This document shows positions 49,299 through 59,219 of a stretch of 64,000 nt of DNA, piece after piece (position 1 is the stretch's first letter; every line of letters begins with the position of its first letter). Origin of the DNA: Typha latifolia (Eukaryota > Streptophyta > Magnoliopsida > Poales > Typhaceae); the NCBI GenBank assembly GCA_019914945.1, contig CM034113.1, positions 4,630,850-4,694,849 on the forward strand, given 5' to 3'. Below the pieces are notes generated by a model, which did not search any database, was not told the origin of the DNA, and worked only from the letters and a program-made list of their open reading frames with translations. The translations under genes were made by a program, and so were the position numbers.

Positions 49299-50195
49299 TT
49301 TTCTTTTTGTTTTGGTTTGCGTGTTTTGGTTTGCATGTTTCATTTTTATTATTTCTTTTTATTTCTTTTTAGGTTTTCTTTACTCTGAAATTTTCTTTGG
49401 TTTTAGTTTCAAATTTGTCGAGAGTTTTTGTCATATAAAAAAAAATTTGATGCACTCCTAGATTCAATAATATACTCTTGACATATAAATATGATTTTTC
49501 TCTTGATTATGAGTTATTATAGTCAATTTTGTTATCTGGTAGTATATTGTATCATTTCTGATTTATTCACTCTCTCGACTTCTATGATAATTATACTGAA
49601 ATTAATGCACTCATAACGTATGTATATTCTTGTGTGAGCATGACATCATGAAATTTTTTTTAAATAGTTCACTATTGACGTTGATTTGCACAGTTTGACC
49701 TCATGCTTAGTCATCACAAATGTGTTCATAAAAGATTAATGAAAAGGGCTACAATGAGTTTGTGTGAAAGCTATCTTGTTTAGAGTCCAGTTTGACTCAG
49801 TACATTGCTTGCAAATTAAATAAATTTTTTGATGTTTGTGAATATCTTCTTGCACATTGTTCGATATGTACTACAAGAAAAGGGTTATTAAGTTTGTTTG
49901 ACTATTGTGTTGTATCATTGTTTAAATAGGAAAATTTATTTAAGAAGAATGTTTCATGTTATCTATGCTCACCTTGCATATGTATATTGTATGATCAATC
50001 AAGATTAATTTAATTTTGAGTAATGCATTAGAATTGATTATAATATGCTTTTGATGATTTGATTGATCTATGTATGACTTATTTCATTCGATTGTCATAT
50101 TCTATGTTTTAAATCTATTTTGAATTTTTAGAGGTGTATCTCCAAAAAGATTTTTTTTTAGATTTTTTCTTAGATTTTTTACTTAAAAAAAAGGG
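49299..50195. other. Spacer between RNase H and the env-like unit
   Basis: About 900 AT-rich bases without a supported frame; part of the SIRE 3' untranslated region. Confidence 0.5.
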
Positions 50196-50745
50196 AGTTC
50201 GAACGCAAATTTTTGAGTTCGAATGCGGTGACTGGCGCGTTCGAACGTGCAGATTGGTGCGTTCGAACGCACTCGAGGATTCTTTATATATTGCGTCCGA
50301 ACTCAAGGGTTTTCATCTTCCATCTTCCAAACCCTAGAAACCCTTCATTTTCTCCCTCTCAAATCTTCAAGATCTTGGTATTTTTGATCAAATTTCTCAC
50401 TACAAACCCTTTTAAAGGGTCGTTCTCCTCCGGATCTAGCATCTTTCGGCTGAATTTCTTAGTTTTTATTCACTTTTGCGAGGTATGATCATCCATCAAT
50501 TTTCCTATTTTTTATTCAATTAAATCTCTTGATCTTGATTGATTTCGTGCGTTTTCGAGTTTTGATCACGTTAAAGTTACTATCTTGATGTTTCTTGTGT
50601 GATTGAACGTGATATCTTAGTGTTTTCAAGTGGATGATGGATTTCATTTAGGGCCTTCATGGTTTCTTGGATTTTTTTTATTTCTTGCTATCTTTTTGTT
50701 TGCTTTGGGCATGTATTTAATCTTGCATCTTGTTTCTTTCTCAAG
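50196..50745 (+). promoter_or_regulatory. Promoter-like region, leader and intron before the env-like ORF
   Basis: Four TTCGAA motifs (50198, 50218, 50239, 50261) precede a TATA-like TTTATATATT (50283). Then comes a gene-like leader with a telo-box AAACCCTAG (50329), a donor GCGAG|GTATG at 50483 and a pyrimidine-rich acceptor TTCTTTCTCAAG ending at 50745, one base before an AATGCC start context. All are read from sequence; transcription is unproven. Confidence 0.5.
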
Positions 50746-50746
50746 A

Positions 50747-51796
50747 ATGCCTAGAAAAGATGCAGTTTCCAAGAAACCTAGGCTGCCATCCTCACCTACT
50801 TCGGCTCCAAAGTTTTCTACTTCAACGGCTATCGGGCGATACAAACATAATTTTGGGACCCGTCCTGTTATCTATGAACGACCCGTGGTCATTTCCGATT
50901 TTTCTTCTTTGGGGATAGAACAGATATTTACTGAGCGAGGATGGTTATCGGTGTGTCGGATGAGCGGGACTGCTTATGTGGAAGTTGTTCGGGAATTTTT
51001 TTGTAATGCCATGGTTTTAAAACGCTGTATTCATTCTACTGTTTGTGGGGTGTCTGTATACTTGGACTCAGATGTTATTCGCGCTGAACTTCGTCTTCCT
51101 GATGGTGAGTTCCAGTACCCCACGTCTGCTCCACTTCCTGATGTCGATGAATATGCTGGCACTGTACTGATCAAAGGGGAACGTTGGAAGGGAAACATAA
51201 TGAGGCATGCGAAACTAACACCAGTGGCTCGCATGCTTCACCTGTTTTGTCTGTACAACGTCACCCCCAAGACTCGACATTCCAGTATTAGTCTGGATCG
51301 TGCATTCCTTCTTCATGCAATGTTAACTGGAGTCTCTGTTGATTTGGCTGCAGTGATCTATGACTCGATTCTCACAGCTGCCTAGAAAGACGCACTTCAT
51401 GAGGGGTTACCATTTGGCATCTTTATTACAAATTTGTGCATTCAGAGTGGGGTGTGTGTGGATGCTTCGGAACCTTCCCTTACTTTGCACAAACCGTTGG
51501 ATCGAATTACACTTAAGCGGAGTCAAGCTCACGACTAGTTGTCTCCTCTCAAGCCGTCCTCTTCCGCCGCTGGTCGCTCATCGCACCTCGACAGTTCTGA
51601 TGATAGCTCTGACGGTGACACATCTCACTCTAAGGGGGAGTTACCACAGTACTCTGACCGTTTTGATCAGCTTAGTACTCAAATGCAGGATCTCCATTCG
51701 GCCGTGAATGATTTACAAGCTGAGCAAGCTCGTCAGGGGACTGTCCTTGACTCTGTGTTGACGATTCTTCAGCGTCAGCTTTCTCCGAGTTCCTAG
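50747..51796 (+). pseudogene. Env-like / plant transposon ORF of the SIRE element
   Basis: From ATG 50747 (MPRKDAVSKKPRL) one frame runs to 51796, broken only by TAG at 51383 and 51536. It shows the pattern of the putative plant transposon protein family (Transposase_32-like): IEQIFTERGWLSV, VVREFFCNA, GVSVYLDSDVIRAELRL, GNIMRHAKLTPVARMLHLF, SISLDRAFLLHAML, AAVIYDSI, then KDALHEGLPFGIFI after the first stop, and a coiled-coil tail (DLHSAVNDLQAEQARQG). An upstream in-frame extension to 50630 adds a hydrophobic segment (residues about 12-37), but it lacks an ATG at its start and may be intron. The role of this ORF in SIRE elements is unknown. Confidence 0.75.
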
Positions 51797-52141
51797 TGTT
51801 TGGCATTTGTGGAAAAAATGGGGAGAGTGTCTAGGTGTCTAGGTGTGTAGGGGGAGCATGGTAATAGGGGGAGTTTATTAGAGTCTTTCTGTCTTTCTAA
51901 TCTTGCTTATAACTTTGCTTGGAGAAATTGTGAACTTTGTCTGTTTAAGTACTTTTGAATTTATGCTCCATTGATAACTTGTGTTCGGATTGTTTATTCA
52001 TTTCAAGTTATTTTCACTTGATCTTGGATTGGTATATGTTTATTTGCACGGATTGATGTGCAAAATATTCTAGTCTTGTTGATTGCTCAATTTGAAGTCT
52101 TGGTAATATCTTGTAACCTAGGTGTTTTGTCACAAATTGCC

Positions 52142-52152
52142 AAAAGGGGAGG
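52142..52152 (+). other. Polypurine tract
   Basis: AAAAGGGGAGG immediately before the 3' LTR; primes plus-strand DNA in LTR elements. Confidence 0.8.
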
Positions 52153-52153
52153 T

Positions 52154-53130
52154 TGTTAGGTTTTTATTTGTTGGCAATTGTGTACAAAATATTCTAAGTA
52201 TATTTTTTCATGTATATGAGCTTTACACAAGTCTAGAATATCTTTAGTTTGAAGAATTGCAATATTTTTGGAGAAAAGCCGTCGAGTTCACACTGCGTTC
52301 ACAAACACGTTCGAACGCGGAATCTGCGTTCACACAGACAGAGAGCCACGTTCACAAACGCATTCGAACACCAGTACTGCGTTCACACAGACAGAGAGTA
52401 CTGTGTTCACAAACGCGTTCGAACACGGGTACTACGTTCACACAGACCGAGAGCTGCGTTCAAAAACGCGTTCGAACGCAACCTAAAGAATTCAAGTTGT
52501 CGCGTTCGAATGCACTCGGGCCCGTTCAAACGCACCTGAGTTCAAGTCATGCCGTTCGAATGCACCCGGGCCGCGTTCGAACGCACCAACGAAGTTTGAT
52601 AAAATTGGACTTTCATGAGTACGGATAGGACTTGGATTTGGCTCTATCTTGGAGATCATATATAAGGATTGTGATGCCCTATCTTGAGTGTAGTTGAAGA
52701 AGCATTATTGAAGGAGACTTCTTGAGGCTACATCGGTTCTTCAACTATCAAGGTTCCACTCATTTACAAAACTTAATCTTTCGTCTTAAGGGCTATTTAG
52801 ACGAAAGATCAATCTCGAGGTTTACTGAGGTTGGACTTCAATCACGCAAAGCAGTGAATCGTGGGTTCTAGCGAGTAAGACTGAGAAAAGCAAAGTCGTT
52901 TGTATCGACGGGTTGTTTTGTGAGTCAGTCTTGTAACTACAACTATTATAGTGATTGGTTTTGATCTGAGTTTGGATCTGTGGTTTTTTCTCGTTTGGGT
53001 TTTTTCACGTTAAAATCTTGGCGTTCATCTCTTCTTTCGTTCCTAATATTTCTACGGACTTTTACTTAAGCGAACGAGTGATATCATTGCCTAGTATTTA
53101 GATACATACTTGTGTCTAGTTTTTTTTTCA
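52154..53130 (+). repeat. 3' LTR of the SIRE element (977 bp)
   Basis: TGTTAGG to TTTTTTTTCA, then TAATC. Longer than the 5' LTR by a repeat of about 50 bases at 52541-52590 and by the 44-base end missing from the 5' copy. Point differences between the LTRs are frequent in the 53-bp array. Confidence 0.9.
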
Positions 53131-53644
53131 TAATCAATAATGACAAGACGTAATTATCATCACAATAATAACATTATTTGTAGATTAACATAGGATCTAA
53201 CTCACCTGAAATATCTCTAGAATCTTTCTCATTCTCCTAAACAGTTGACTCCTCTTGAATCTCGAGATCCTCCTTGTATAGTAATGGGTCTGAGGATCGG
53301 TCTAGGGGATTAGTTTGGTCTGCCGGCGCTCCGGTGATTCACAACCCTCGTCAAGGTCTTTGGCGGCACGAAGTAGAGAGAAGGGAGAGAGAAAGGAATG
53401 AGAGAAGTGAGAGGCTAGGGAGAAAGGAGTTGAGGGGAGTTGGGTATTTTTAGAGACGAGGGGGAGAGGGCGGAGTGGAGTTCGGCTCCACTCCAATGGC
53501 TTTCTCTCCCACCTCTTGCAACAAACTACGAGAAGACGAACGAATTAGTGCATGCGCCAAGCACGTGCGATACAGTTACACTGCATGCGCATGGCGCGTG
53601 GGCTAATTAGCTTTTTTTTTTTAAGTTGTGGGTGTTACAATTTT

Positions 53645-54530
53645 TGTGTCAGGATGTGTATCACATAGTTTTAGGTGCGCATCCAACTTGCAGAAATTAA
53701 ACATACTATTTTTGATTTAATTTTACTTTTATTCTTCGATCTTTATTACACGAGCATTCTTCGACAAGCCGTACATCTTGATCTAATAATAAAACTAAAT
53801 TGTACATCAAATTTAGAGTATTTTGTGTCAACAAATATGCCATTATAATAATTTACACATAATTTCTCGCTCTGCAATTTCGTGACAAAACATTTCTTAA
53901 ATATTTTTTCTACTCAATATAATTCTTTTTATGATCAAGACATACTACTTGTTTCAGATCTATAAAATTCCTATGAAGACCAAACATAGAACATATTCGT
54001 GAAATGCAAATGTGTAAAACAAAATCAATTCGACAAAACACTACACAATCAATTCCTTATCGATTTTCTTAAGTCTTTATGTTTAGTTGTAGCATGTGCA
54101 AAGTCTAGTGTAAACAATGTGTAATGATCATCTCCAAGCAAAAGAATCTTAAATCAGGTTTTCCAAAAGTCAACTATCAAACTAAATTTTGTTCTCATGT
54201 TCCCTCAAATTCACTACATATCAATTCTTCCCCTTTTAGGTTAAAACATTTTGCCATAAATTGACGACGTTAAATAAACAAGAAAAGCAATAGGTAGTGA
54301 GTAAAACACACAAGTAAAAGTCAATAGATATCATGATCGTAAACATATACACAATAAGTGAGTACAAATCATGAACATGCACAAGATCAAAGTAGCAAAT
54401 AATAGTAACCATAAAAACATAGTCGAACACATGACTTCTCCTCAAACCTAGACTCTGAATGTCATGAATGAAAGCCCTAATTTAGGATGGAGGTGGAAAG
54501 TGCTACTGCATATGGGTGTACACCTCTGAA
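53645..54530 (-). mobile_element. Decayed copia 3' end
   Basis: On the minus strand, CAATTTATGGCAAAATG and CTAAAAGGGGAAGAATTG (about 54258-54225) resemble the region before SIRE LTRs (17705, 52130). 53910-54130 recurs, diverged, at 55120-55340 in the same orientation, so the same retroelement part occurs twice. No gene. Confidence 0.4.
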
Positions 54531-54531
54531 A

Positions 54532-54777
54532 CTATGCGGAGTTATGACTGTTATTATAAGCAAATTTAATCAAAGGAAGGTGTCGATCCCAGCTAAATCC
54601 AAAATTAGCAACTGAAGCACGATGCATGTCCTCCAATGTTTGGATCGTTCGCTCTATCTGATCGTCGGTTTGAGGATGGTAAACAGTGTTGAACAACAAT
54701 TTGGTACCCAGAGATCTAGCAAATTGTTGCCACAATCTAGATGTAAATTTAGGGTCCCGATCTGAGGTGCTCTTCAA
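54532..54777 (-). pseudogene. Gypsy integrase core fragment
   Basis: 82 codons: [40 protein letters not shown] and [14 protein letters not shown], a chromovirus integrase with D and E of the catalytic triad present. It differs clearly from the gypsy C integrase. It has no neighbours of its own family and is fused at 54777 to copia gag. Confidence 0.85.
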
Positions 54778-54779
54778 TA

Positions 54780-55115
54780 GCTATCGCCTTTGGATCAAAT
54801 CTTTTTAGTAGGGATCAAAGGATTTTCATGACAACTCTGTTTTCAAGGATCTGCTCTCCAAGGTTCAAACTCGGGTTTACAATATCGCTCAACTTTACAA
54901 GAAGTCGTCAAATATTTTTTATTTGCCTCTAAAATTTAGATAATTTAATGGGTTACATTACTTCATGTCTGGTTTCTAGAATATTCCATACCTCTTTAGC
55001 TGCTTTTCAAGTATAGATCCTTCAGAATTCTTCTTAAGAGACCGTTGAAAATTGTATTATTTGCCTTGCTACTCCACACCAATATATCATAATAAGTAGC
55101 ATCCCACTTCTTTTT
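54780..55115 (-). pseudogene. SIRE copia gag fragment
   Basis: Read downward from 55110: WDATYYDILVWSSKANNTIF, a degraded AKE-W-ILETRHE (55010-54970), KLSDIVNPSLNLGEQILENR and AIEE. It lines up with AKKAWTILETTHEG, KLSDIVNSSFNLGEKILENR and AIEES in the gag at 44743. Several stops. Confidence 0.7.
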
Positions 55116-55371
55116 TTCTGCACCCAATATAATTTTTCAATGATCAAGACATACTTTGTGTTACAAATCTGTAATTCCTGCAAAGGTCAAACTCAAAATA
55201 TACCCATAAAATGCAAGTGTATAAAACAAAATTAATTGGACAAAACAGTACAGAATCAACCCCTCAAATCGATTTTCTCAAGTTATTATGTTCAGTCTAT
55301 GCATATGCAGATATGAGTGTAAGCAATATTCGATTATCCTTTTTTTTTTGAGGAAAAGTACCGTAATCATT

Positions 55372-58300
55372 TTATTCAACTGAAGAGTCAGAACTTAAAA
55401 GATCATACATCAATGAAGAAGATTTTGAAGATAAAGCTAAAGCAGCAAGATCATGAAAAGTTTGATTATTCTCACGTCCTGTGAACAAAAGCCGAACTAA
55501 AGATAGCTCATTGAGAAAAGCTTTGCAATCCTTGATGATCGGTCAAATAGTCCAGTTGATGTTGTTGTACGAACAATCCTGAATAAATTTAATTGAGTGA
55601 AGGCAATCAAAAAAATAATAATTGTTTTGGTAGCAGTAGACATGATCATCGGGCGGACCGGGCCGGGCAGTCTTTTCGGGCCAATCGGGCTTAAGTATTT
55701 GTTCACAGCCCGATCCACCAATCACTCGGGTCGGGCCAGGTTCGGGCCGGGCTAGAATAGTCTAGCCCATTACCGCGTGTTAGCTTGTGAGAGATTGGGC
55801 TAGCCGGTCGGGCCGGGCTGGCCCAACCCACTAATCATTCGGCCTAACCCATATTTTAGCTATTTTTAGAATTTTTTTACTATTAGCTTATTTTTCAAAA
55901 AATTATTTATGTTCCTTCATTTAAAAAAAAAAAATTTAAAAATTTAAAGGTGTGCTTAAAAAGATGTAAAACAGTACAGTATTAAAATTTCCGTTGGGTT
56001 TTACTGTAGCAGAACGGCGCACTACTATAGTAGAATGGGCGGACATCCGGGCCGGGTCGAGCGGGCAAAGGGCTGCCCCGTGCTGCCCGAGGGTAGTTCG
56101 GGCTCGAGCCAAGCCAGGTCGAGTCAGGCACAGGTGGACTAGGCCGATTGATCAAGTCTAGGTAGCAAGCTCATAATCTTGGATCAATCTACATACAGCT
56201 AGAATGGCACGCACCTCCCCTTCAATTGCTGAAGAGCAATGTGGCAGATAAAGAGATTGCTTAACCGAAATACCTAGAGTACTTAAGCAAAAATAAAGAC
56301 CAATACCTCCATTTGAATTCTTGTTCCAAGCAGCATCAACCCAACAAATATTGTAATTCTCATATGTGAAAGAGTTATCCAATCTAGAGCGACTAGTAGT
56401 AATTTCATTGGAACGAAGTTTGTGTAGAAGGTCTAGCGCTATGCCGCTACCATGCCTTTATAAATCCATCCTGAAACCTGTTCAAAATTAAGAGTAATAC
56501 TATGAAAAAAAGTAGAATTCTTAGCTTTCTAGATATTCCATTATACAATGATAATATAATCAAGATCATACGTTTGAGTACCATTGGAAGAAATTAGATG
56601 CATTTCCCATCCATCTGTAGCCAAATCTGAATCGCATGAGCATAAGCACATTCTACTAATAAAATGAAAGGTAGATTCTTGCAATTCAGGACAATGTAGA
56701 CAACAATGATCTACTTGAGGCAGACGAGAATGTAGCGTCAATTTAAAAGGAAGTGCATCCTGAAGACATCTCCAAAGGAAGGTTTGCATACGAGGGAAAT
56801 GTTTTTTAGAACTCCATACCGAGCGCTAAAGCTTGTGTATGTGAAAGCTGGAAGGAGATGTATCATAAATACTACTCGCTAGAGAATGGTATGCCGATTT
56901 GCAAGAGAATTTACCATTCTTAGCTGGAGTCCAAAGGAGCTTGTATCTTTCGTCTAAGGATGCCACAGAAACGTAGATAGAGACAATGTGAAATACAACA
57001 TCTAGGGGGGAAATAGGAATATAGAGGATCCATATTCCATGTGCCATTACAGTGTTATAGTGGAGGAGATGATTGACAGTGGTGACACCTTCGGGTAGTC
57101 GATAGGATGACAGATCCAAATTGCGTATCCATCGATCATGCAATATAGAGATTGAAGCACCTGAGTGAATCTCCCAAATAATAAATTGCTCCAGCTTGCT
57201 TCTGTAGTTTAGAATGCTCTGCCACGTACAAGAAGAGTTAGATTTATGAGGAACCTTCCAAAAAGGGACATTGGTAAGATACTTGGCTTTTAGTTGTTCC
57301 GTCCAGAGAGATGTCTCAGTATTAAGGCACCATGTCAACTTGAATATGAGAGCTTGATTGACAAACTCCAAGGATCAGATACCAAGACCTCCTTTATCCT
57401 TAGGTCGACACATAGGTGTAGTCACAAAAGGATTCCACCAAAAATTCCTCATAATGCCATCAAGTTTCTGAATTAAAGATTTGGGCATTAGTATAGTAGA
57501 CAGGAAGTAAATTGGTATAGAAGATAAGAACGATTTGATAAGCACCAATCTTCCTGCATGGCTTAGATATTTTGCTTTCCACATGGCTAGGTGACGCTGA
57601 AGCTTTTCATAGAAAAATAGGAAGGTTTGGTATTTAGATCTTTGATGAATGAGGGGGAACCTAGATATTTGTCTTCAGGCGGAAAGGCCACCACACGAAG
57701 AGCTTGCATAATCTCTTGCTGCACCAAAGGATTGGTATGCTTGCTGAAGATAATAGAAGATTGATCATAATTCAGCTCTTGACCAGAAAAGTGACAATAG
57801 TTGTCCAGAATTTGTCTCATTTTGATAGCTTCTAGCTGGGTTGCCTTACTGAATAAGAGTAGATCGTCTGCGAAAAGTAGATGAGTAAGAGATGAAGCAT
57901 ATCGAGAGATCTTGATTCTATGAATAGTCTTCAACTTCAACTGTTGTTCCAACAAAAGAGGCAAATAGTTGGAACCAATAATGAATAAATATGGAGATAG
58001 TGGGCAGCCTCGACGTAGGCCACGAGAGGGGCGGAAGAAGCCTCCAGTTTGACCATCCATATCCACGGACATAGAAGTAGTTGAAAGACAAGCATAAACC
58101 AATGATATAAAGTGCCGTGGAAAGCCATGAAGGTGCATACAATCACATTAAATTGCCATTCCATCCTATCAAAAGCTTTGGAAAGATCCGCTTTGAGAGT
58201 GAACATACCTTGCTTGGAGCTCGACGATTTCATATCAAACATCACCTCTTGAGCAAGCACATGATTATCAATGATCTGCTGACCTGGAATAAATGCATTA

Positions 58301-58935
58301 TGACTGGAGGAGATAATAGAGTTCATAAGAGGTTTCATGCGGGTTGCCAAAAGCTTAGATATTAGCTTATAAATGGTGTTACATAAGCTAATGGGCCGGT
58401 AGTCACCAATTTTCTCTGCATTATCCTTCTTCGGAATAAGCACCATAACAGTTTTGTTAAGTTCAGAATCAAGTTGGCTAGTTTGAAAAAATTGCTGAAT
58501 CAATTGGCAAACATCTTGCTTTAAGAAACTCTAATTAGATGTGTAAAAATTAGCATTTAATCCATCTATACCTGGAGCTTTATTAGCTGCAAAAGATGAG
58601 ATTATAGTGAATATTTCATCATCCGTAGGCATGGAAAGTAGAGATTGCTCGGTCGATATTGGAATTGTAGCAAACTGCGGCCTTGAAGCTGGTTCCTCTT
58701 GTAAAATAGATGGAGCATTGCTAGAAGTATAGATGGACTTGAAATGATCAACAAATGCAGCACGAATCTGAGATTTGTTTAAAATTCGTTCTCCTGAGGC
58801 TAGCACAATAGAAGAAATAGTGTTTTTCCTTCATCTAGCCATAGCAGATAAATGGAAAAACCTTGTGTTTCTATCACCTTCACGAAGCCAATGTTCCTTT
58901 GCTCTTTGTCTCCAGTAGATTTCAGCCTAATATAA
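55372..58935 (-). pseudogene. LINE ORF2: RT, zinc finger, RNase H
   Basis: Order on the minus strand: HWLREGDRNTRFFH (about 58890); DEIFTIISSFAANKAPGIDGL (58630); VMVLIPKKDNAEKIGDYRPISL (58440); FTLKADLSKAFDRMEWQF (58200), then a frameshift; SRGLRRGCPLSPYLF (58030); HLLFADDLLLFS (57880), catalytic FADD intact; GRLVLIKSFLSSIPIY; zinc-binding CCLHCPELQESTFHF (56700); RNase H ICWVDAAWNKNSNGGIGL (56350) and, beyond the hAT insert, INWTI, KDCKAFLNELSLVRLLFTGR. Stops and frameshifts at several points. Confidence 0.88.
55637..56160. mobile_element. hAT-type miniature element (524 bp)
   Basis: Terminal inverted repeats TAGACATGATCA (left) and, on the complement, TAGACTTGATCA (right); 8-bp flanks GGTAGCAG (55629-55636) and GGTAGCAA (56161-56168), one mismatch. 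Subterminal GGGCCGGGC motifs repeat many times (55655-55830, 56040-56130), a hAT hallmark. It carries no transposase and splits the LINE RNase H frame. Confidence 0.85.
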
Positions 58936-58944
58936 GGTATTATC

Positions 58945-59215
58945 ATATAGGCTTCTAATATCCATGGTAGATGTAAGATATCGGCAAAAGTAGGTGGCGG
59001 AATCGACAAGTCCACCTTGCAAACATATAAAACAATCTCGTCCTTGCATAAAATTCTCACACCATTTCTTCAAATGCATCACATTAAGGCTTCAAAATCC
59101 CTTTCCGTCCTTTGTCCTTGAACAAACAATCTAGGCAAATCAAACTCCTTGAGCTCATGCAAAATAATATCCCTTTCACTCAAAACTTTTTGGCGCGTAT
59201 ACATCGATTGATATC
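58945..59215 (-). pseudogene. Env-like (plant transposon ORF) fragment
   Basis: Minus-strand reading LSERDIILHELKEFDLPRLF, then EFYAR and a frame change to VDLSIPPPTFADILHLP. The layout resembles the start of the ORF at 50747 (RPVISDFSSLGIEQIF, VVREFFCNA), suggesting a second SIRE-like third ORF, cut by the LINE. Confidence 0.45.
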
Positions 59216-59219
59216 TCTT

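Larger units (their letters stand above)
43862..53130 (+). mobile_element. SIRE/Maximus-type copia with env-like ORF (9.3 kb)
   Basis: Flanked by the perfect target duplication TAATC (43857-43861 and 53131-53135) inside the minus-strand LTR-B. Order: LTR, gag, protease, integrase, RT, RNase H, long spacer, env-like ORF, polypurine tract, LTR. The integrase-before-RT order defines copia; the third ORF after RNase H defines the SIRE/Maximus lineage. The 5' LTR end, primer binding site and gag start are deleted, and every ORF carries stops, so the copy is dead. Confidence 0.9.
27600..53639 (-). mobile_element. Solo gypsy LTR-B, split by nested insertions
   Basis: On the minus strand it runs from TGTAACACCC (53639) to GGGTGTTTCA (27600) with identical target duplications ATTTT at 27595-27599 and 53640-53644. 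Its own sequence is in three pieces: 53639-53136, 43861-42842 and 27699-27600, together about 1.6 kb. The order matches the plus-strand solo copy at 29468-30097: the complement of 43140-42850 follows 29730-29990, and the complement of 27690-27600 follows 30010-30097. This is the outermost layer of the stack. Confidence 0.85.
55340..58940 (-). mobile_element. L1-type LINE, 5' truncated, with poly(A)
   Basis: Minus-strand ORF2 remnants end in a 10-base A run (about 55350-55341). The 5' edge lies within the pre-RT region, so the endonuclease is missing, as in most 5'-truncated LINE copies. A GATAAT shared by both flanks (about 58950 and 55337) is a weak target-duplication candidate. Confidence 0.85.

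Noticed and set aside
50630..50746. Hydrophobic N-terminus as a membrane anchor of the env-like protein
   Set aside because: The stretch has GTG rather than ATG at its start and lies inside a plausible intron; ATG 50747 fits better. Kept only as a possibility.
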